Source: Acidobacteriota bacterium (GTDB taxonomy: Bacteria; Acidobacteriota; UBA6911). From it: a DNA stretch of 39,847 nt. Location of the stretch: the NCBI GenBank assembly GCA_016934555.1, contig JAFGSS010000029.1, positions 1 through 39,847 of the forward strand, in the 5' to 3' direction. Numbering within the stretch: position 1 is the first letter of the stretch; every line of letters begins with the position of its first letter. Positions 22,867 to 31,432 of this stretch are shown here, one piece after another. The notes beneath the pieces were generated by a model. That model saw nothing but the letters and a program-made list of their open reading frames with translations. It did not search any database and was not told the origin of the DNA. The position numbers and the translations under genes were made by a program.

Positions 22867-25800
22867 TTGTCTATGCTTTACCTACTGATTCTCGCCTGCT
22901 TTCTGGTCTCGGGGATTACGGGCTTGATCTACCAGGTCCTCTGGACCCGTATGATCGTCGGCATCATCGGGAGCTCCCCCTTTTCGGTCACCATCGTGCT
23001 GGCCGTCTTCATGGCGGGGCTCGGGCTGGGGAGCGCCGTCGCGGGGAAGACGGTGGACCGCGTCGCCCGGCCGGAAAAGCTGATCCGGATCTACGGCCTG
23101 CTCGAGCTGGGGATCGGGGTCTACTGCCTCCTCCTCCCCATGCTGCTCCTGCTCTTCAAGCCTCTGTACGCCTGGATCTACAACCGGCTGTTCGACCATT
23201 TCCTCCTGTATAACCTCCTGACCTTCGCCGGGTGCGCCCTGCTGCTGATCATCCCGGCCACCTTCATGGGGGCCACCCTCCCGGTGCTCAGCCGGTTCTT
23301 CGTCAACACGCTCTCGCGGGTCGGGACGCACGTGGGGCGGCTGTACGGGCTGAACACCATCGGTTCGGCCGCGGGGTCGCTGCTGTGCGGTTTCTGGCTG
23401 ATCAACCTCGTCGGGGTGCGGGGGGTTCTGGCCGTCGCCGTCCTGCTCAACGCCGGCATCGGCGTCCTCTGCCTCCTGGTCAGCCGCCGCCGGACGGGCT
23501 GGATCGCGCCGCGGGAGACGGAAGAACGGGTCGAGCCGCGCGCATCGAAGTCTCCCCGTCCCGCCCTCCCCGCCCGGGAGGTGGTGCCGGTCGGAGTCGT
23601 GCTCGCGGTGTTTGCCGTCACCGGGTTCTGCGCCATGGCCTACGAGGTGATCTGGACCAGGCTGCTGGGGCTGCTGGTCGGCCCGACCACCTACTCCTTC
23701 ACCGTCGTCCTGGTTACCTTCATCACCGGGCTGGCGCTCGGGAGCTTTTTCTTCGGGTGGCTGGGGGACCGGGTCAAAAGCCCGGCCGTGCTGCTCGTTC
23801 TGACCCAGATGGCCGCGGCGCTCACCGCCCTCCTGTCGAGCCAGGTCATCGGCAACAGCCAGATCTTTTTCGCCAAGCTGATCCATCTCTACCAGGACAG
23901 CTTCGGTTCGCTCTATCTCATGAAGGGGACCGTCCTCTTCGGGTTCATGTTCCTGACCACCTTCTCGCTCGGGGCCGCGTTCCCCCTGGTGGGGAAGATC
24001 TATACGCGGTCGCTCGCGGCCACCGGCCGCTCCATCGGCTATGCCTACGCCGTCAATTCCATCGGTGCGGTCCTGGGTTCCGCCACGGCGGGCTTCATCC
24101 TGATTCCCTACCTCGGGAAGGAAAACGGCCTCCGCGTGGTCATCGGCCTGCAGCTCGCCGCCGCGCTCGGGGCGTGGCTCGTCATCGCCGCCAGGGGGCG
24201 GAGCGCCTTCCCCCGCCGCTTCGCCCTGGCCGTCCCCGCGCTCCTCGGGTTCGGGCTGATGACGGCGTTCCCCAGCTGGGACCACGTCATGCTCTCGATG
24301 GGGAAATACCACCGTTTCGACCGGCCCGAGCTCCGCGACATCGGGTGGCTCCAGTCGCTCTTCGCCTGGGAGAAGCATTTTCCCGGCCTGAAATCGGAAA
24401 AGCTCCTCTTTTACGGCGACGGCATCGGCGGGTTCACCACCGTGCTCGAATCGACCGGACTGCTGGGGGACGTCAACTACAACCTGTGCAACAGCGGCAA
24501 GCCGGACGCCTCCTCCACGCGGGACATGGACACGCAGACGCTCCTGGCCCATTTCCCCCTGCTGTATCACCCCGCCCCCGACGACGTCCTGGTCATCGGC
24601 CTCGGGAGCGGGATCACCGCGGGCGAAATCCTTCACTACCCGGTCAAACGGCTGGACGTCGTCGAAATCAACGAGCAGGTGGTGGAGGCGAGCGGCTTCT
24701 TCACCCCCTGGAACAACCGGGTGCTGGAGGATGCGCGCACCCGGCTGATCGTCCAGGACGGGAGGGCGCACCTGGAACTGGCGAGCCGGGAGTACGACCT
24801 CGTCACCAGCGAACCGTCCAACCCCTGGATGTCGGGGATCGCCGCCCTGTACACCCGGGACTTCTTCGAACTGGTGGCCGCCCGGCTGAAGCCGGGGGGG
24901 ATGTTCGTGCAGTGGATCCCGGCCTACCAGATGGACTGGGAGGCCTTCTCCATGATCGGGCGGACCTTCGCCTCCGCTTTTCCCCGGAGCCTGCTGGTGT
25001 CGACCAACCCGGCCCGTCCCTCGAGCTTCCTCTTCGTGGGGATCCAGGGGGAGGGGGGGCTGGACCCCCGGACGGCGGAGGCGAACCTTGCCCATGCGGC
25101 CAAATCGGGCAATATCCGCCTCGCGGACGGCCGGATCTTCCAGAACCTCATCGTCAGCGACAACCTCCCCTCGCTCTTCGCCGAGGGGCCGATTCACACC
25201 GACAACCACCCGCTGCTCGAGTACCACGCCCCCCGCGCGATGCACGTCATGGACGACACGATCATCCGGCGGATCGGCTCCGCCGCCGGGTACGGCGTCA
25301 GCGCCGGACTGGCGGCCGCCATCCACGAGAACCAGGGCGACGTCGGGTGGCAGGTGGCCTACGCGGAATACTTCCTGAACTTCCGCGGAATCGACAGTTC
25401 GGTCCTGCAGTACCGGGTGAACCTCGCCGCGGCGACGCCGGCGGAGAGGGAGCGGCACGCGGCGAACGTCGAACGGTTCTGCAGGTTGAACCCGGTCACG
25501 GAGTTTCGGGCGCTGACCGATCCCGCCATCCGGGAGCGGTGCTACGCGGCCCAGGAGGAGGCGGTCACGGCGCGGCTCGGGCGGGTGACGGACAAGGCCC
25601 CGCTCTACTCCCACCTGGGGGCGATCAGCCTCGAGAACCGGAGGCCGGAGAAGGCGATCGACTATTTTTCGCGCGAAGCGGCGCTCCATCCCCGGGACAA
25701 GGCGGCTCACAACAACCTCGGGACGGCCTACGCTTCGGCGGGCCGGCACGCGGAGGCGGCCGGTCAGTACCTCCGTGCCCTCGAGATCGACCCCGGCTAT

Positions 25801-26058
25801 GTCCAGGCCCGCATCAACTTCGGCCTCTCCCTGGCGTCCCAGGGCCGGTCGCGGCTCGACGAGGCCATCGCCCACTTCCGGGCGGCCCTGGACCTCGATC
25901 CCGAGAACGCCGATACGCACAACCACCTGGGTACGGCGCTGCTGGCGCAGGGGAACGTCAACCCGGCCATCGTCCATTTTTCGCGGGCGCTCGAAATCCG
26001 GCCCGGTTTCGCCCCGGCGGAGAACAACCTCCGGAGGGCGCTCGCGCTCCGAAGGTAG
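22867..26058 (+). CDS. Membrane protein fused to spermine-synthase-like domain and TPR repeats
   Basis: The protein has 1,063 residues from TTG 22867, where GAGGA lies at suitable spacing; ATG 22873 is the alternative. Residues 1-210 and 235-480 hold two blocks of hydrophobic helices with a repeated signature (GLIYQVLWTRMIVGIIG and CAMAYEVIWTRLLGLLVG). Residues about 530-760 form a SAM-dependent methyltransferase-like domain of the spermine/spermidine synthase superfamily: VLVIGLGSGITAGEIL, LDVVEINEQVVEA, DLVTSEPSNPWMSG, LKPGGMFVQW. The polyamine-binding Asp motifs of true spermidine synthases are not evident, so aminopropyl transfer is doubtful. Residues about 900-1,060 contain TPR repeats (AHNNLGTAYASAGRHAEAA and two more). 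Such fusions are widespread and uncharacterised. A 9-bp hairpin follows the stop. Confidence 0.9.
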   Translation: MSMLYLLILACFLVSGITGLIYQVLWTRMIVGIIGSSPFSVTIVLAVFMAGLGLGSAVAGKTVDRVARPEKLIRIYGLLELGIGVYCLLLPMLLLLFKPLYAWIYNRLFDHFLLYNLLTFAGCALLLIIPATFMGATLPVLSRFFVNTLSRVGTHVGRLYGLNTIGSAAGSLLCGFWLINLVGVRGVLAVAVLLNAGIGVLCLLVSRRRTGWIAPRETEERVEPRASKSPRPALPAREVVPVGVVLAVFAVTGFCAMAYEVIWTRLLGLLVGPTTYSFTVVLVTFITGLALGSFFFGWLGDRVKSPAVLLVLTQMAAALTALLSSQVIGNSQIFFAKLIHLYQDSFGSLYLMKGTVLFGFMFLTTFSLGAAFPLVGKIYTRSLAATGRSIGYAYAVNSIGAVLGSATAGFILIPYLGKENGLRVVIGLQLAAALGAWLVIAARGRSAFPRRFALAVPALLGFGLMTAFPSWDHVMLSMGKYHRFDRPELRDIGWLQSLFAWEKHFPGLKSEKLLFYGDGIGGFTTVLESTGLLGDVNYNLCNSGKPDASSTRDMDTQTLLAHFPLLYHPAPDDVLVIGLGSGITAGEILHYPVKRLDVVEINEQVVEASGFFTPWNNRVLEDARTRLIVQDGRAHLELASREYDLVTSEPSNPWMSGIAALYTRDFFELVAARLKPGGMFVQWIPAYQMDWEAFSMIGRTFASAFPRSLLVSTNPARPSSFLFVGIQGEGGLDPRTAEANLAHAAKSGNIRLADGRIFQNLIVSDNLPSLFAEGPIHTDNHPLLEYHAPRAMHVMDDTIIRRIGSAAGYGVSAGLAAAIHENQGDVGWQVAYAEYFLNFRGIDSSVLQYRVNLAAATPAERERHAANVERFCRLNPVTEFRALTDPAIRERCYAAQEEAVTARLGRVTDKAPLYSHLGAISLENRRPEKAIDYFSREAALHPRDKAAHNNLGTAYASAGRHAEAAGQYLRALEIDPGYVQARINFGLSLASQGRSRLDEAIAHFRAALDLDPENADTHNHLGTALLAQGNVNPAIVHFSRALEIRPGFAPAENNLRRALALRR

Positions 26059-26064
26059 GGGCCG

Positions 26065-26086
26065 GCGGATGCGCCGACGCATCCGC
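26065..26086 (+). terminator. Hairpin just after the spermine-synthase-like gene
   Basis: Perfect 9-nt arms GCGGATGCG and CGCATCCGC enclose CCGA, starting 7 nt after the stop codon at 26058. No T-run follows, so if it is a terminator it is of the T-poor type. It lies upstream of the candidate pfkA promoter, which fits a transcript boundary here. Confidence 0.5.
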
Positions 26087-26111
26087 TTCCGGCCGCGGGC
26101 GGGAATTTGTG

Positions 26112-26117
26112 TATAAT
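26112..26117 (+). promoter_or_regulatory. Candidate -10 element for the phosphofructokinase gene
   Basis: A perfect TATAAT stands 69 nt before the pfkA start, in otherwise GC-rich sequence and just after the hairpin closing the previous gene. No good -35 hexamer stands at 16-18 nt, so this is a weak call based on the exact -10 match and the position. Confidence 0.35.
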
Positions 26118-26186
26118 CTCCGGAGACCCGGGCGCGGGCGCCGAATCGCCCGACAGGGAAGGATCCGTGGAGGAAAGAGGGTTCCT

Positions 26187-27278
26187 ATGAATAAAATCCA
26201 TCGCATCGGGATCATGACTTCGGGGGGGGACTGCCCCGGGCTCAACGCCGTCATCCGGGCGGTCGCCAAGGCCGCCCTCGGATCGCACCACCTGGAGGTC
26301 ATGGGAATAGAGGACGGGTTCCTGGGGCTGATCCAGAACCGCATGCGGATGCTGGACAACGAGTCGGTCAGCAACATCCTGACGCTCGGGGGGACCATCC
26401 TCGGGACCAACAACAAGGTATCGCCCCGCAACTACGCGGTGAGGATCAACGGTCAGATCGAGAACCGGGACGTCACCGACCGGTGCCTCGAGCATATCGC
26501 GCACAACCACCTGGACGCGCTGGTCGTGATCGGCGGCGACGGGTCGATGGCGATCGCGTCCGATTTCGTCCGCCTCGGGGTCAACTGCATCGGCGTCCCC
26601 AAAACCATCGACAACGACCTGTACGGGACGGACGTCACCTTCGGCTTCGCCACCGCCGTCAGCGTCGCCACCGACGCCCTGGACCGGGTCCACACCACGG
26701 CGGCCAGCCACCACCGCGTCATGATCGTGGAGGTCATGGGGCGCAACTCGGGCTGGATCGCGCTCCATTCCGGCATCGCCAGCGGGTCGGACGTGATCCT
26801 GATCCCGGAGATCCCGTTCGACGTCAAGATCATCTGCGATTACGTGACCTACCGGGCGCGGCACGGGAAACGCTTCAGCATCCTCTGTGTCTCCGAGGGC
26901 GCCATCCCCGTCGGGGGGAAGCAGGTGGTCGACCGGGTGGACCCCACGAGCCCCGATCCGATCCGGCTCGGCGGCATCGGCCAGGTCCTGGCCGAGCAGG
27001 TCGAGGGGGCGACCGGGATCGAGACCCGGACGGTCAAGCTCGGCCACGTGCAGCGGGGGGGGAGCCCGGTGCCCGCCGACCGCGTCCTGGCCACCGAATT
27101 CGGCTACAAGGCGATCGAGATTCTCTGCGCGGGGGAACGGTCGCGCCTGGTCGTGATGAAGGGGCGGACCGTGACCCATATCCCGCTCGAGGAGGCGGAG
27201 GGGAAGCAGAGGCTGGTGCCGGTGGACCACCCCCTCATCCTCGCCGGCCGCAACGTCGGGACCTGCTTCGGAGATTAG
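26187..27278 (+). CDS. pfkA: 6-phosphofructokinase, group III (mixed-substrate) type
   Basis: The protein has 363 residues from ATG 26187, with AGAGGG about 6 nt upstream. A long overlapping frame in the same phase continues 5' of this start, but the protein-like part begins at MNKIHRIGIMTSGGDCPGLN. Diagnostic motifs are MTSGGDCPGLNAVIRAV, VVIGGDGSMAIA (phosphate donor site), VPKTIDNDLYGTD (catalytic Asp), EVMGRNSGWIAL and LGHVQRGGSPVPADR. It phosphorylates fructose 6-phosphate in glycolysis. At the two residues that separate donor types this enzyme has Gly (GGDGS, ATP-like) and Lys (PKTIDND), the combination of the group III branch; the Gly suggests ATP, but pyrophosphate or mixed use in this branch cannot be excluded by reading. 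Confidence 0.96.
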   Translation: MNKIHRIGIMTSGGDCPGLNAVIRAVAKAALGSHHLEVMGIEDGFLGLIQNRMRMLDNESVSNILTLGGTILGTNNKVSPRNYAVRINGQIENRDVTDRCLEHIAHNHLDALVVIGGDGSMAIASDFVRLGVNCIGVPKTIDNDLYGTDVTFGFATAVSVATDALDRVHTTAASHHRVMIVEVMGRNSGWIALHSGIASGSDVILIPEIPFDVKIICDYVTYRARHGKRFSILCVSEGAIPVGGKQVVDRVDPTSPDPIRLGGIGQVLAEQVEGATGIETRTVKLGHVQRGGSPVPADRVLATEFGYKAIEILCAGERSRLVVMKGRTVTHIPLEEAEGKQRLVPVDHPLILAGRNVGTCFGD

Positions 27279-27320
27279 GAGGCGCGGGCGACGCCTTCGA
27301 TTCAAAGGGGAGCTGCGCTC

Positions 27321-28520
27321 ATGCCCCTTCGGCTGCGGTTCGGGAAAGGGCCCGTTCCTTCTGGAAAATCATGGGCCGGGAAGTGGTGCCTCCTCCTTGT
27401 TCCGGCCGCCTGCGCCGTCGGTCTTCTCGCTCTTTCCGTGTCGGGAATCGGGCGCCCGACGACCCGGCTCCAGGCCCTGAGCGGGGCGTTCGCCGGGTTG
27501 CGCGCCATGGCCGTTCACGATCCGCGGTTGCATCGGAGGGTCTTCACCTCGTACTCGAATCGTCTCGTACAGGGAATGGACAAGGCGGACCAGGATCTGC
27601 TGGCCAGGGCGCTGTCGGACGGAAACCGCGCCTACGACCGCGCCCGGTGGCGTTACGGACTGATGCCGGTGGAGCTCGGGATCGTCATCGACGGGGTGGA
27701 GCACCGGTTCCTGAGCGACGAGATCCTTTTCAACCGTTACCGCCGCAATTACCTGGACCTTCGCGATTCATCGTCTTTCGGGACCCGGGGGGAATTCCTG
27801 CCGTGGGAAATGTTCCGCTCCGTCCAATACGACCAGCTCCCGCGGCCGCTCGGCCAACTGATCCTCCAACTGCAGATCGACCGGTACCGCAGATACCTGC
27901 AGCCGTCGCTGTGGCCAGGGATCGGGGTCCAGGAGTGGCGCACGGTGCCCGATCCGGTCCTCAAGATCGCGGCCTACCGCATGGTCCGGTACTGGGCCGG
28001 GATCTATGCGCCCGAGGGGATGCGCCGGGAAGAGGCCGCGCGGATCGTTGCCTCCATCGGAAGGGTCGAGAGCCTGTTCGACCTGGACAAGATGGTGCAT
28101 CGGGACCCTGCCACCGGGAGGGCGGACCTGGGTTTTCTCCAGATATCGGAACCGTTGCGGCGGAGGCTGCGCGGGCTTTCGGAGTTCAGAGACTGCAGCG
28201 ACAGCGACTTCCTGAAGCCGTGGGTTTCGATCCGCGCGGGGGCTTACAGCTTCTTTTCCATTTTCCTCGAAGGGGCCGGCGGGGACGTGCTCGAAGCGAT
28301 CGGTCATTACAATGCGGGCCGCCACGGTCCCCGGGAGCGGGCGGAGGAATACCTGGAAGCGGTGGCGGGGCAGTTCCAGCGGGCTTTCGTCCGCCGCACC
28401 TATTCCCCCACCCTGCGGTTCATCCTGATGACGGCGCACGGGGATTATGTCCGCGGGGTTGAAGAGGACCGTCTCTACGCCGCCCAGCGGTCTCAGTCCG
28501 CCTCGAAGGGGAAGCGGTAG
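27321..28520 (+). CDS. Lytic transglycosylase (SLT domain), membrane-anchored
   Basis: The protein has 399 residues from ATG 27321 with AAAGGGGAG 9 nt upstream. A basic start and a hydrophobic segment (WCLLLVPAACAVGLLALSV, about 22-40) give a signal anchor into the periplasm. Residues about 85-190 are family-specific (LMPVELGIVIDGVEHRFLSD). The SLT lysozyme-like fold at about 240-345 shows AARIVASIGRVESLFD with the expected catalytic Glu in the VES motif, DLGFLQISEPLRRRL, SIRAGAYSFFSIFLE and EAIGHYNAGR. Such enzymes cleave the MurNAc-GlcNAc bond of peptidoglycan, making 1,6-anhydro ends, for wall turnover or insertion of secretion or pilus machines. Its 3' end overlaps the convergent dehydrogenase gene by 28 bp. 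Confidence 0.88.
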   Translation: MPLRLRFGKGPVPSGKSWAGKWCLLLVPAACAVGLLALSVSGIGRPTTRLQALSGAFAGLRAMAVHDPRLHRRVFTSYSNRLVQGMDKADQDLLARALSDGNRAYDRARWRYGLMPVELGIVIDGVEHRFLSDEILFNRYRRNYLDLRDSSSFGTRGEFLPWEMFRSVQYDQLPRPLGQLILQLQIDRYRRYLQPSLWPGIGVQEWRTVPDPVLKIAAYRMVRYWAGIYAPEGMRREEAARIVASIGRVESLFDLDKMVHRDPATGRADLGFLQISEPLRRRLRGLSEFRDCSDSDFLKPWVSIRAGAYSFFSIFLEGAGGDVLEAIGHYNAGRHGPRERAEEYLEAVAGQFQRAFVRRTYSPTLRFILMTAHGDYVRGVEEDRLYAAQRSQSASKGKR

Positions 28521-29608
28521 GGGAGGCCCAGCTCGTCGCGCATGGCGCACAGCTCGCGCTGGACAACGGGGTCGAGCGGGACCCCTCTTTTCTCCCGCTC
28601 GAGCCAGGCGAGGTACTCCTTTTCCCCGCAGGTGTAGATGCGGTCCCGGCCGGGGCTCCTGCGCGAACCGCGGAGCGTGCGCAGGATGTCGCCCGCCGTC
28701 TTCTTGAAGGACGCGAGGTCGGTGAAGCACTCGATGTCGATGGCGATGAAGAAATGGCCCAGCGCGTGGGGGGCGGGGCGCCCCTGGGCGTCCACCCCGC
28801 CGAGCTGCCGGAGGAAGGCCCCCTGCTGCAGGGCGGCCGAGAGGATCTCGACGGCGGTGGCGAACCCGTACCCCTTGTAGCCGCCGGTTTCTTCGCCCAG
28901 GCCCCCTATGGGGGTGAAGGCGCATTTTCCCTGGAGCAGGTCCTCGAGGATTTTCACGGGGTCGGTTTCGGTGTTCCCCTCCAGGTCGACGACCAGCCCC
29001 TCCGGGCACTGCTTCCCCTCGCGTGCGTACTGTTCGACCTTCCCCCGCTGGATGACGCTGGTGGCATAGTCGTTGGTGAAGGGGAAGGGATCGTCGGTCG
29101 GGAAGCCGAACACCAGCGGGTTGGTGCCCAGCAGGTTTTCCACCCCGTGGGTGGGCGCGATCGACGGGCGCGCGTTGGTCCCGGTCACCCCGATCATGCC
29201 CGCGGCGACCGCCATCAGCGGGTAATGGGCCGCGTAGCCGTAGTGGGTGGAATTACGGACGGCCACCATCCCCAGGCCGTGGACGCGGGCCTTTTCGATC
29301 GCCATTTCCATCGAGCGGCGGGCGATGACCATGCCCATCCCGTGGTGCCCGTCCACGACGGCCGTGGCCTTGCAGTCGCGCACGACCTCCAGCTGCGTCA
29401 CCGGGCGCTGGACTCCGGTCTTGACGATGCGGTCGTAGTAGATGGGCTTCAGCCGGCCGACCCCGTGGGAGTCGATCCCGCGCTTGTCGGCCGTGATCAG
29501 GACTTCCGCGCAGACCCGGGCGTCGGCGTCGGGGACCCCGACCCCCCTGAAGACATCGACCATGAAGGCTTCCAGCTCATCGAAAGAAATCCAGGTTTTC
29601 GGGCTCAA
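28493..29608 (-). CDS. Malate/L-lactate dehydrogenase, Ldh2 family
   Basis: The protein has 371 residues from TTG 29608, which has CAGGAG 6 nt upstream; the in-frame extension to ATG 29779 adds 57 residues without family character. Family motifs are ADKRGIDSHGVGRLKPIYYD (with the conserved DSHG His), VDGHHGMGMVIARRSM, VRNSTHYGYAAHYPLMA, GTNARPSIAPTHGVENLLGTNP, FPTDDPFPFTNDYATS and GGYKGYGFATAVEILSAAL. The family uses NAD(P)H to interconvert 2-oxo acids and 2-hydroxy acids (malate, lactate, ureidoglycolate and similar); the substrate here is not predictable. It is cytoplasmic. A candidate promoter lies at 29663-29690. The C-terminus overlaps the transglycosylase gene. Confidence 0.93.
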   Translation of the reverse strand: MSPKTWISFDELEAFMVDVFRGVGVPDADARVCAEVLITADKRGIDSHGVGRLKPIYYDRIVKTGVQRPVTQLEVVRDCKATAVVDGHHGMGMVIARRSMEMAIEKARVHGLGMVAVRNSTHYGYAAHYPLMAVAAGMIGVTGTNARPSIAPTHGVENLLGTNPLVFGFPTDDPFPFTNDYATSVIQRGKVEQYAREGKQCPEGLVVDLEGNTETDPVKILEDLLQGKCAFTPIGGLGEETGGYKGYGFATAVEILSAALQQGAFLRQLGGVDAQGRPAPHALGHFFIAIDIECFTDLASFKKTAGDILRTLRGSRRSPGRDRIYTCGEKEYLAWLEREKRGVPLDPVVQRELCAMRDELGLPYRFPFEAD

Positions 29609-29662
29609 GGTGATCTCCTGTGCCCCGTTCTTACGGACACGTCCGCCGGCCGGGGAACGCCA

Positions 29663-29690
29663 TCTTATCACCAATCGGGGCGGGCGCAAA
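29663..29690 (-). promoter_or_regulatory. Candidate sigma-70-type promoter for the dehydrogenase
   Basis: On the minus strand, TTGCGC (29690-29685) and TAAGAT (29668-29663) are separated by 16 nt, about 55 nt upstream of the TTG start. Each hexamer matches the consensus at 4-5 of 6 positions. Confidence 0.35.
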
Positions 29691-29731
29691 TGCCCCGACA
29701 GTCCCCCGGGACGCGGGCGTGCAAACGCCGT

Positions 29732-29761
29732 TTGGGAGTTTCCCGGTTTTCGGTATATGAT
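29732..29761 (+). promoter_or_regulatory. Candidate promoter for the exeA-gspB-selenoprotein run
   Basis: TTGGGA (29732-29737) and TATGAT (29756-29761) are separated by 18 nt, 47 nt before the ExeA-like ATG. Transcription from here could read through gspB, the selenoprotein gene, the small exported protein and the MoaD-like gene, which follow with gaps of 1 to about 52 nt. Confidence 0.35.
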
Positions 29762-29808
29762 GGAGGCGCTTCCGGCCATTTCGCAGCTACGGAGAACGGT
29801 GCAGCGGC

Positions 29809-31431
29809 ATGTATCTCAAATACTTTGATCTGGAGGAACCCCCGTTTTCCCTGACCCCGGACCCGCAGTATCTCTTCATGAGCGGGCGGCACAGGGAAGG
29901 GCTCGCCCACCTCCTTTACGGGGTGCAGCAACCGGGCGGCTTCGTGCAGCTGACGGGGGAAATCGGGTCGGGGAAGACCACCCTCTGCCGCTGCCTGATC
30001 CGGCAGCTGCCCCCTGACACCGATATCGCGCTGATCCTCAACCCCCGCCTTACGGTGACGGAACTGCTCGCCGCGGTCTGCGACGAGCTCCGGATCCCCT
30101 ACCCGGAGAAGACGGCGAGCGTCAAGGTTCTGGTCGACGCCTTGAACGGGCGGTTGCTGGAGTCGCACGCCCTCAGGCGCCGGACGGTCCTCATCATCGA
30201 CGAGGCGCAGAACCTCGACGGTGACGTGCTCGAACAGGTCCGGCTGCTGACCAACCTGGAGACCGCCCGGGAGAAGCTCCTGCAGATCATCCTGATCGGG
30301 CAGCCGGAGCTGCTCCGCATCCTCGGGAGCCGCCGGCTGCGGCAGCTGTCGCAGCGCATCACGGCCCGCTATCACCTCGAGCCCCTGTCGCGCAGGGAGA
30401 CTTATGCCTACGTCCGGCACCGGCTCCTGGTCGCCGGGAGGAGGGAGCCGCTCTTCACCCGGTGGGCGCTCCGGAGCGTATACGCCCGCAGCCGGGGGGT
30501 GCCGCGCGTCATCAACATCATCTGCGACCGGGCCCTGCTCGGGGCCTATGCCCAGGACCGGAAGAAGATCGGCGCCGGCATCGTGCGCCGGGCCAGCAGG
30601 GAAACCCGGGGACAGGTCCCGCTCCGCGCCAGGTTCAGGCCCGCCCTGGCGGCCGGGATCGTGCTCGCCCTCCTCCTGGTCGCCGCCGGGGCCTGGCTGT
30701 TCAGCCCCGCGGCCCGTTCCCGCAATGGGGGCCAGGCCCCCGCCGCGGCCCGGAGGACTCCGGGCCCGACCGTCCCACCGCCGGCGGACGCTTCGTCCCC
30801 CGTCCCGGCCGGAGGGGGGACGGCGATGTCGCTCGAGGCCGCGCTTGCCGGCGCCGGCAATACCGATGCCGCGAGCTTCACCGCCCTGTACCGGCTCTGG
30901 GGCGCGGAGATCCCGGTCGCTTCCCCCGATTCGGGCTGCCGGGAGGGAGGGCGCGAGGGGTTCGCATGCCTCTTTCTGAACGGCAACTGGTCGAAACTGC
31001 GCCGATACAACCTCCCGGTGATCCTGGAACTGGTGATGCCCGGAGGGGGGCGCCACCGGGTGACGCTGGTGGAACTGGCGGAAGGATCGGCCCTGCTCGA
31101 TATCGGGGGGCGCCGGCGGGAGGTTCCGCTCGATGAGATCGACCGGTTGTGGGACGGGGCCTTTATCCTCCCCTGGAAGCCCCCGTTCCCCGTGCGCATC
31201 CTTTCGGCCGGGATGCGGGGGGAGGACGTGGGGTGGATCCGCAACACCCTCGACCGGCTGGAGGGAGGCACTCCCTCCCCGGGGGACCCGCTCCTGTTTG
31301 ACGGGGACCTCGAGCAACGCATCATGGCTTTTCAAAAGAGAAAAGGGTTGATTCCAGACGGGATGGCCGGCTCGGAGACCCTGGCCCGCCTCCTGCTGGA
31401 TCTCGACCGGGGGCCTGCGCTGAGGCGATAG
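29809..31431 (+). CDS. gspA: ExeA/GspA-type AAA ATPase with C-terminal peptidoglycan-binding domain
   Basis: The protein has 540 residues from ATG 29809. It begins MYLKYFDLEEPPFSLTPDPQ, the hallmark start of ExeA-like ATPases. Residues 1-270 form an AAA domain: Walker A GEIGSGKTTL (about 50-59), Walker B VLIIDEAQNLD, sensor-like LIGQPELLRIL and GVPRVINIICDRALLGAY. One membrane helix follows (about 280-305, AAGIVLALLLVAAGAWLF), then a Pro/Ala linker and a periplasmic part with a family-specific domain (about 345-450) and a C-terminal peptidoglycan-binding domain (LDRLEGGTPSPGDPLLFDGD, AFQKRKGLIPDGMAGSETLA). ExeA with ExeB/GspB helps place the type II secretin through the peptidoglycan layer. 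GspB follows after 1 nt. The pilus genes 4 kb downstream are a possible partner machine. Confidence 0.92.
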   Translation: MYLKYFDLEEPPFSLTPDPQYLFMSGRHREGLAHLLYGVQQPGGFVQLTGEIGSGKTTLCRCLIRQLPPDTDIALILNPRLTVTELLAAVCDELRIPYPEKTASVKVLVDALNGRLLESHALRRRTVLIIDEAQNLDGDVLEQVRLLTNLETAREKLLQIILIGQPELLRILGSRRLRQLSQRITARYHLEPLSRRETYAYVRHRLLVAGRREPLFTRWALRSVYARSRGVPRVINIICDRALLGAYAQDRKKIGAGIVRRASRETRGQVPLRARFRPALAAGIVLALLLVAAGAWLFSPAARSRNGGQAPAAARRTPGPTVPPPADASSPVPAGGGTAMSLEAALAGAGNTDAASFTALYRLWGAEIPVASPDSGCREGGREGFACLFLNGNWSKLRRYNLPVILELVMPGGGRHRVTLVELAEGSALLDIGGRRREVPLDEIDRLWDGAFILPWKPPFPVRILSAGMRGEDVGWIRNTLDRLEGGTPSPGDPLLFDGDLEQRIMAFQKRKGLIPDGMAGSETLARLLLDLDRGPALRR

Positions 31432-31432
31432 C

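Noticed and set aside
22882-26082. 1,066-codon open frame on the minus strand
   Set aside because: It is antisense to the membrane/spermine-synthase-like gene, with a Pro/Arg/Gly/Glu-rich translation without motifs or domains; long antisense frames are expected at this GC content.
23232-26186. 5' part of a 1,348-codon plus-strand frame continuous with phosphofructokinase
   Set aside because: Only the last 363 codons look like protein (phosphofructokinase, with its own ribosome-binding site). The preceding part is an Arg/Pro/Gly-rich shadow of the membrane/spermine-synthase-like gene in another frame.
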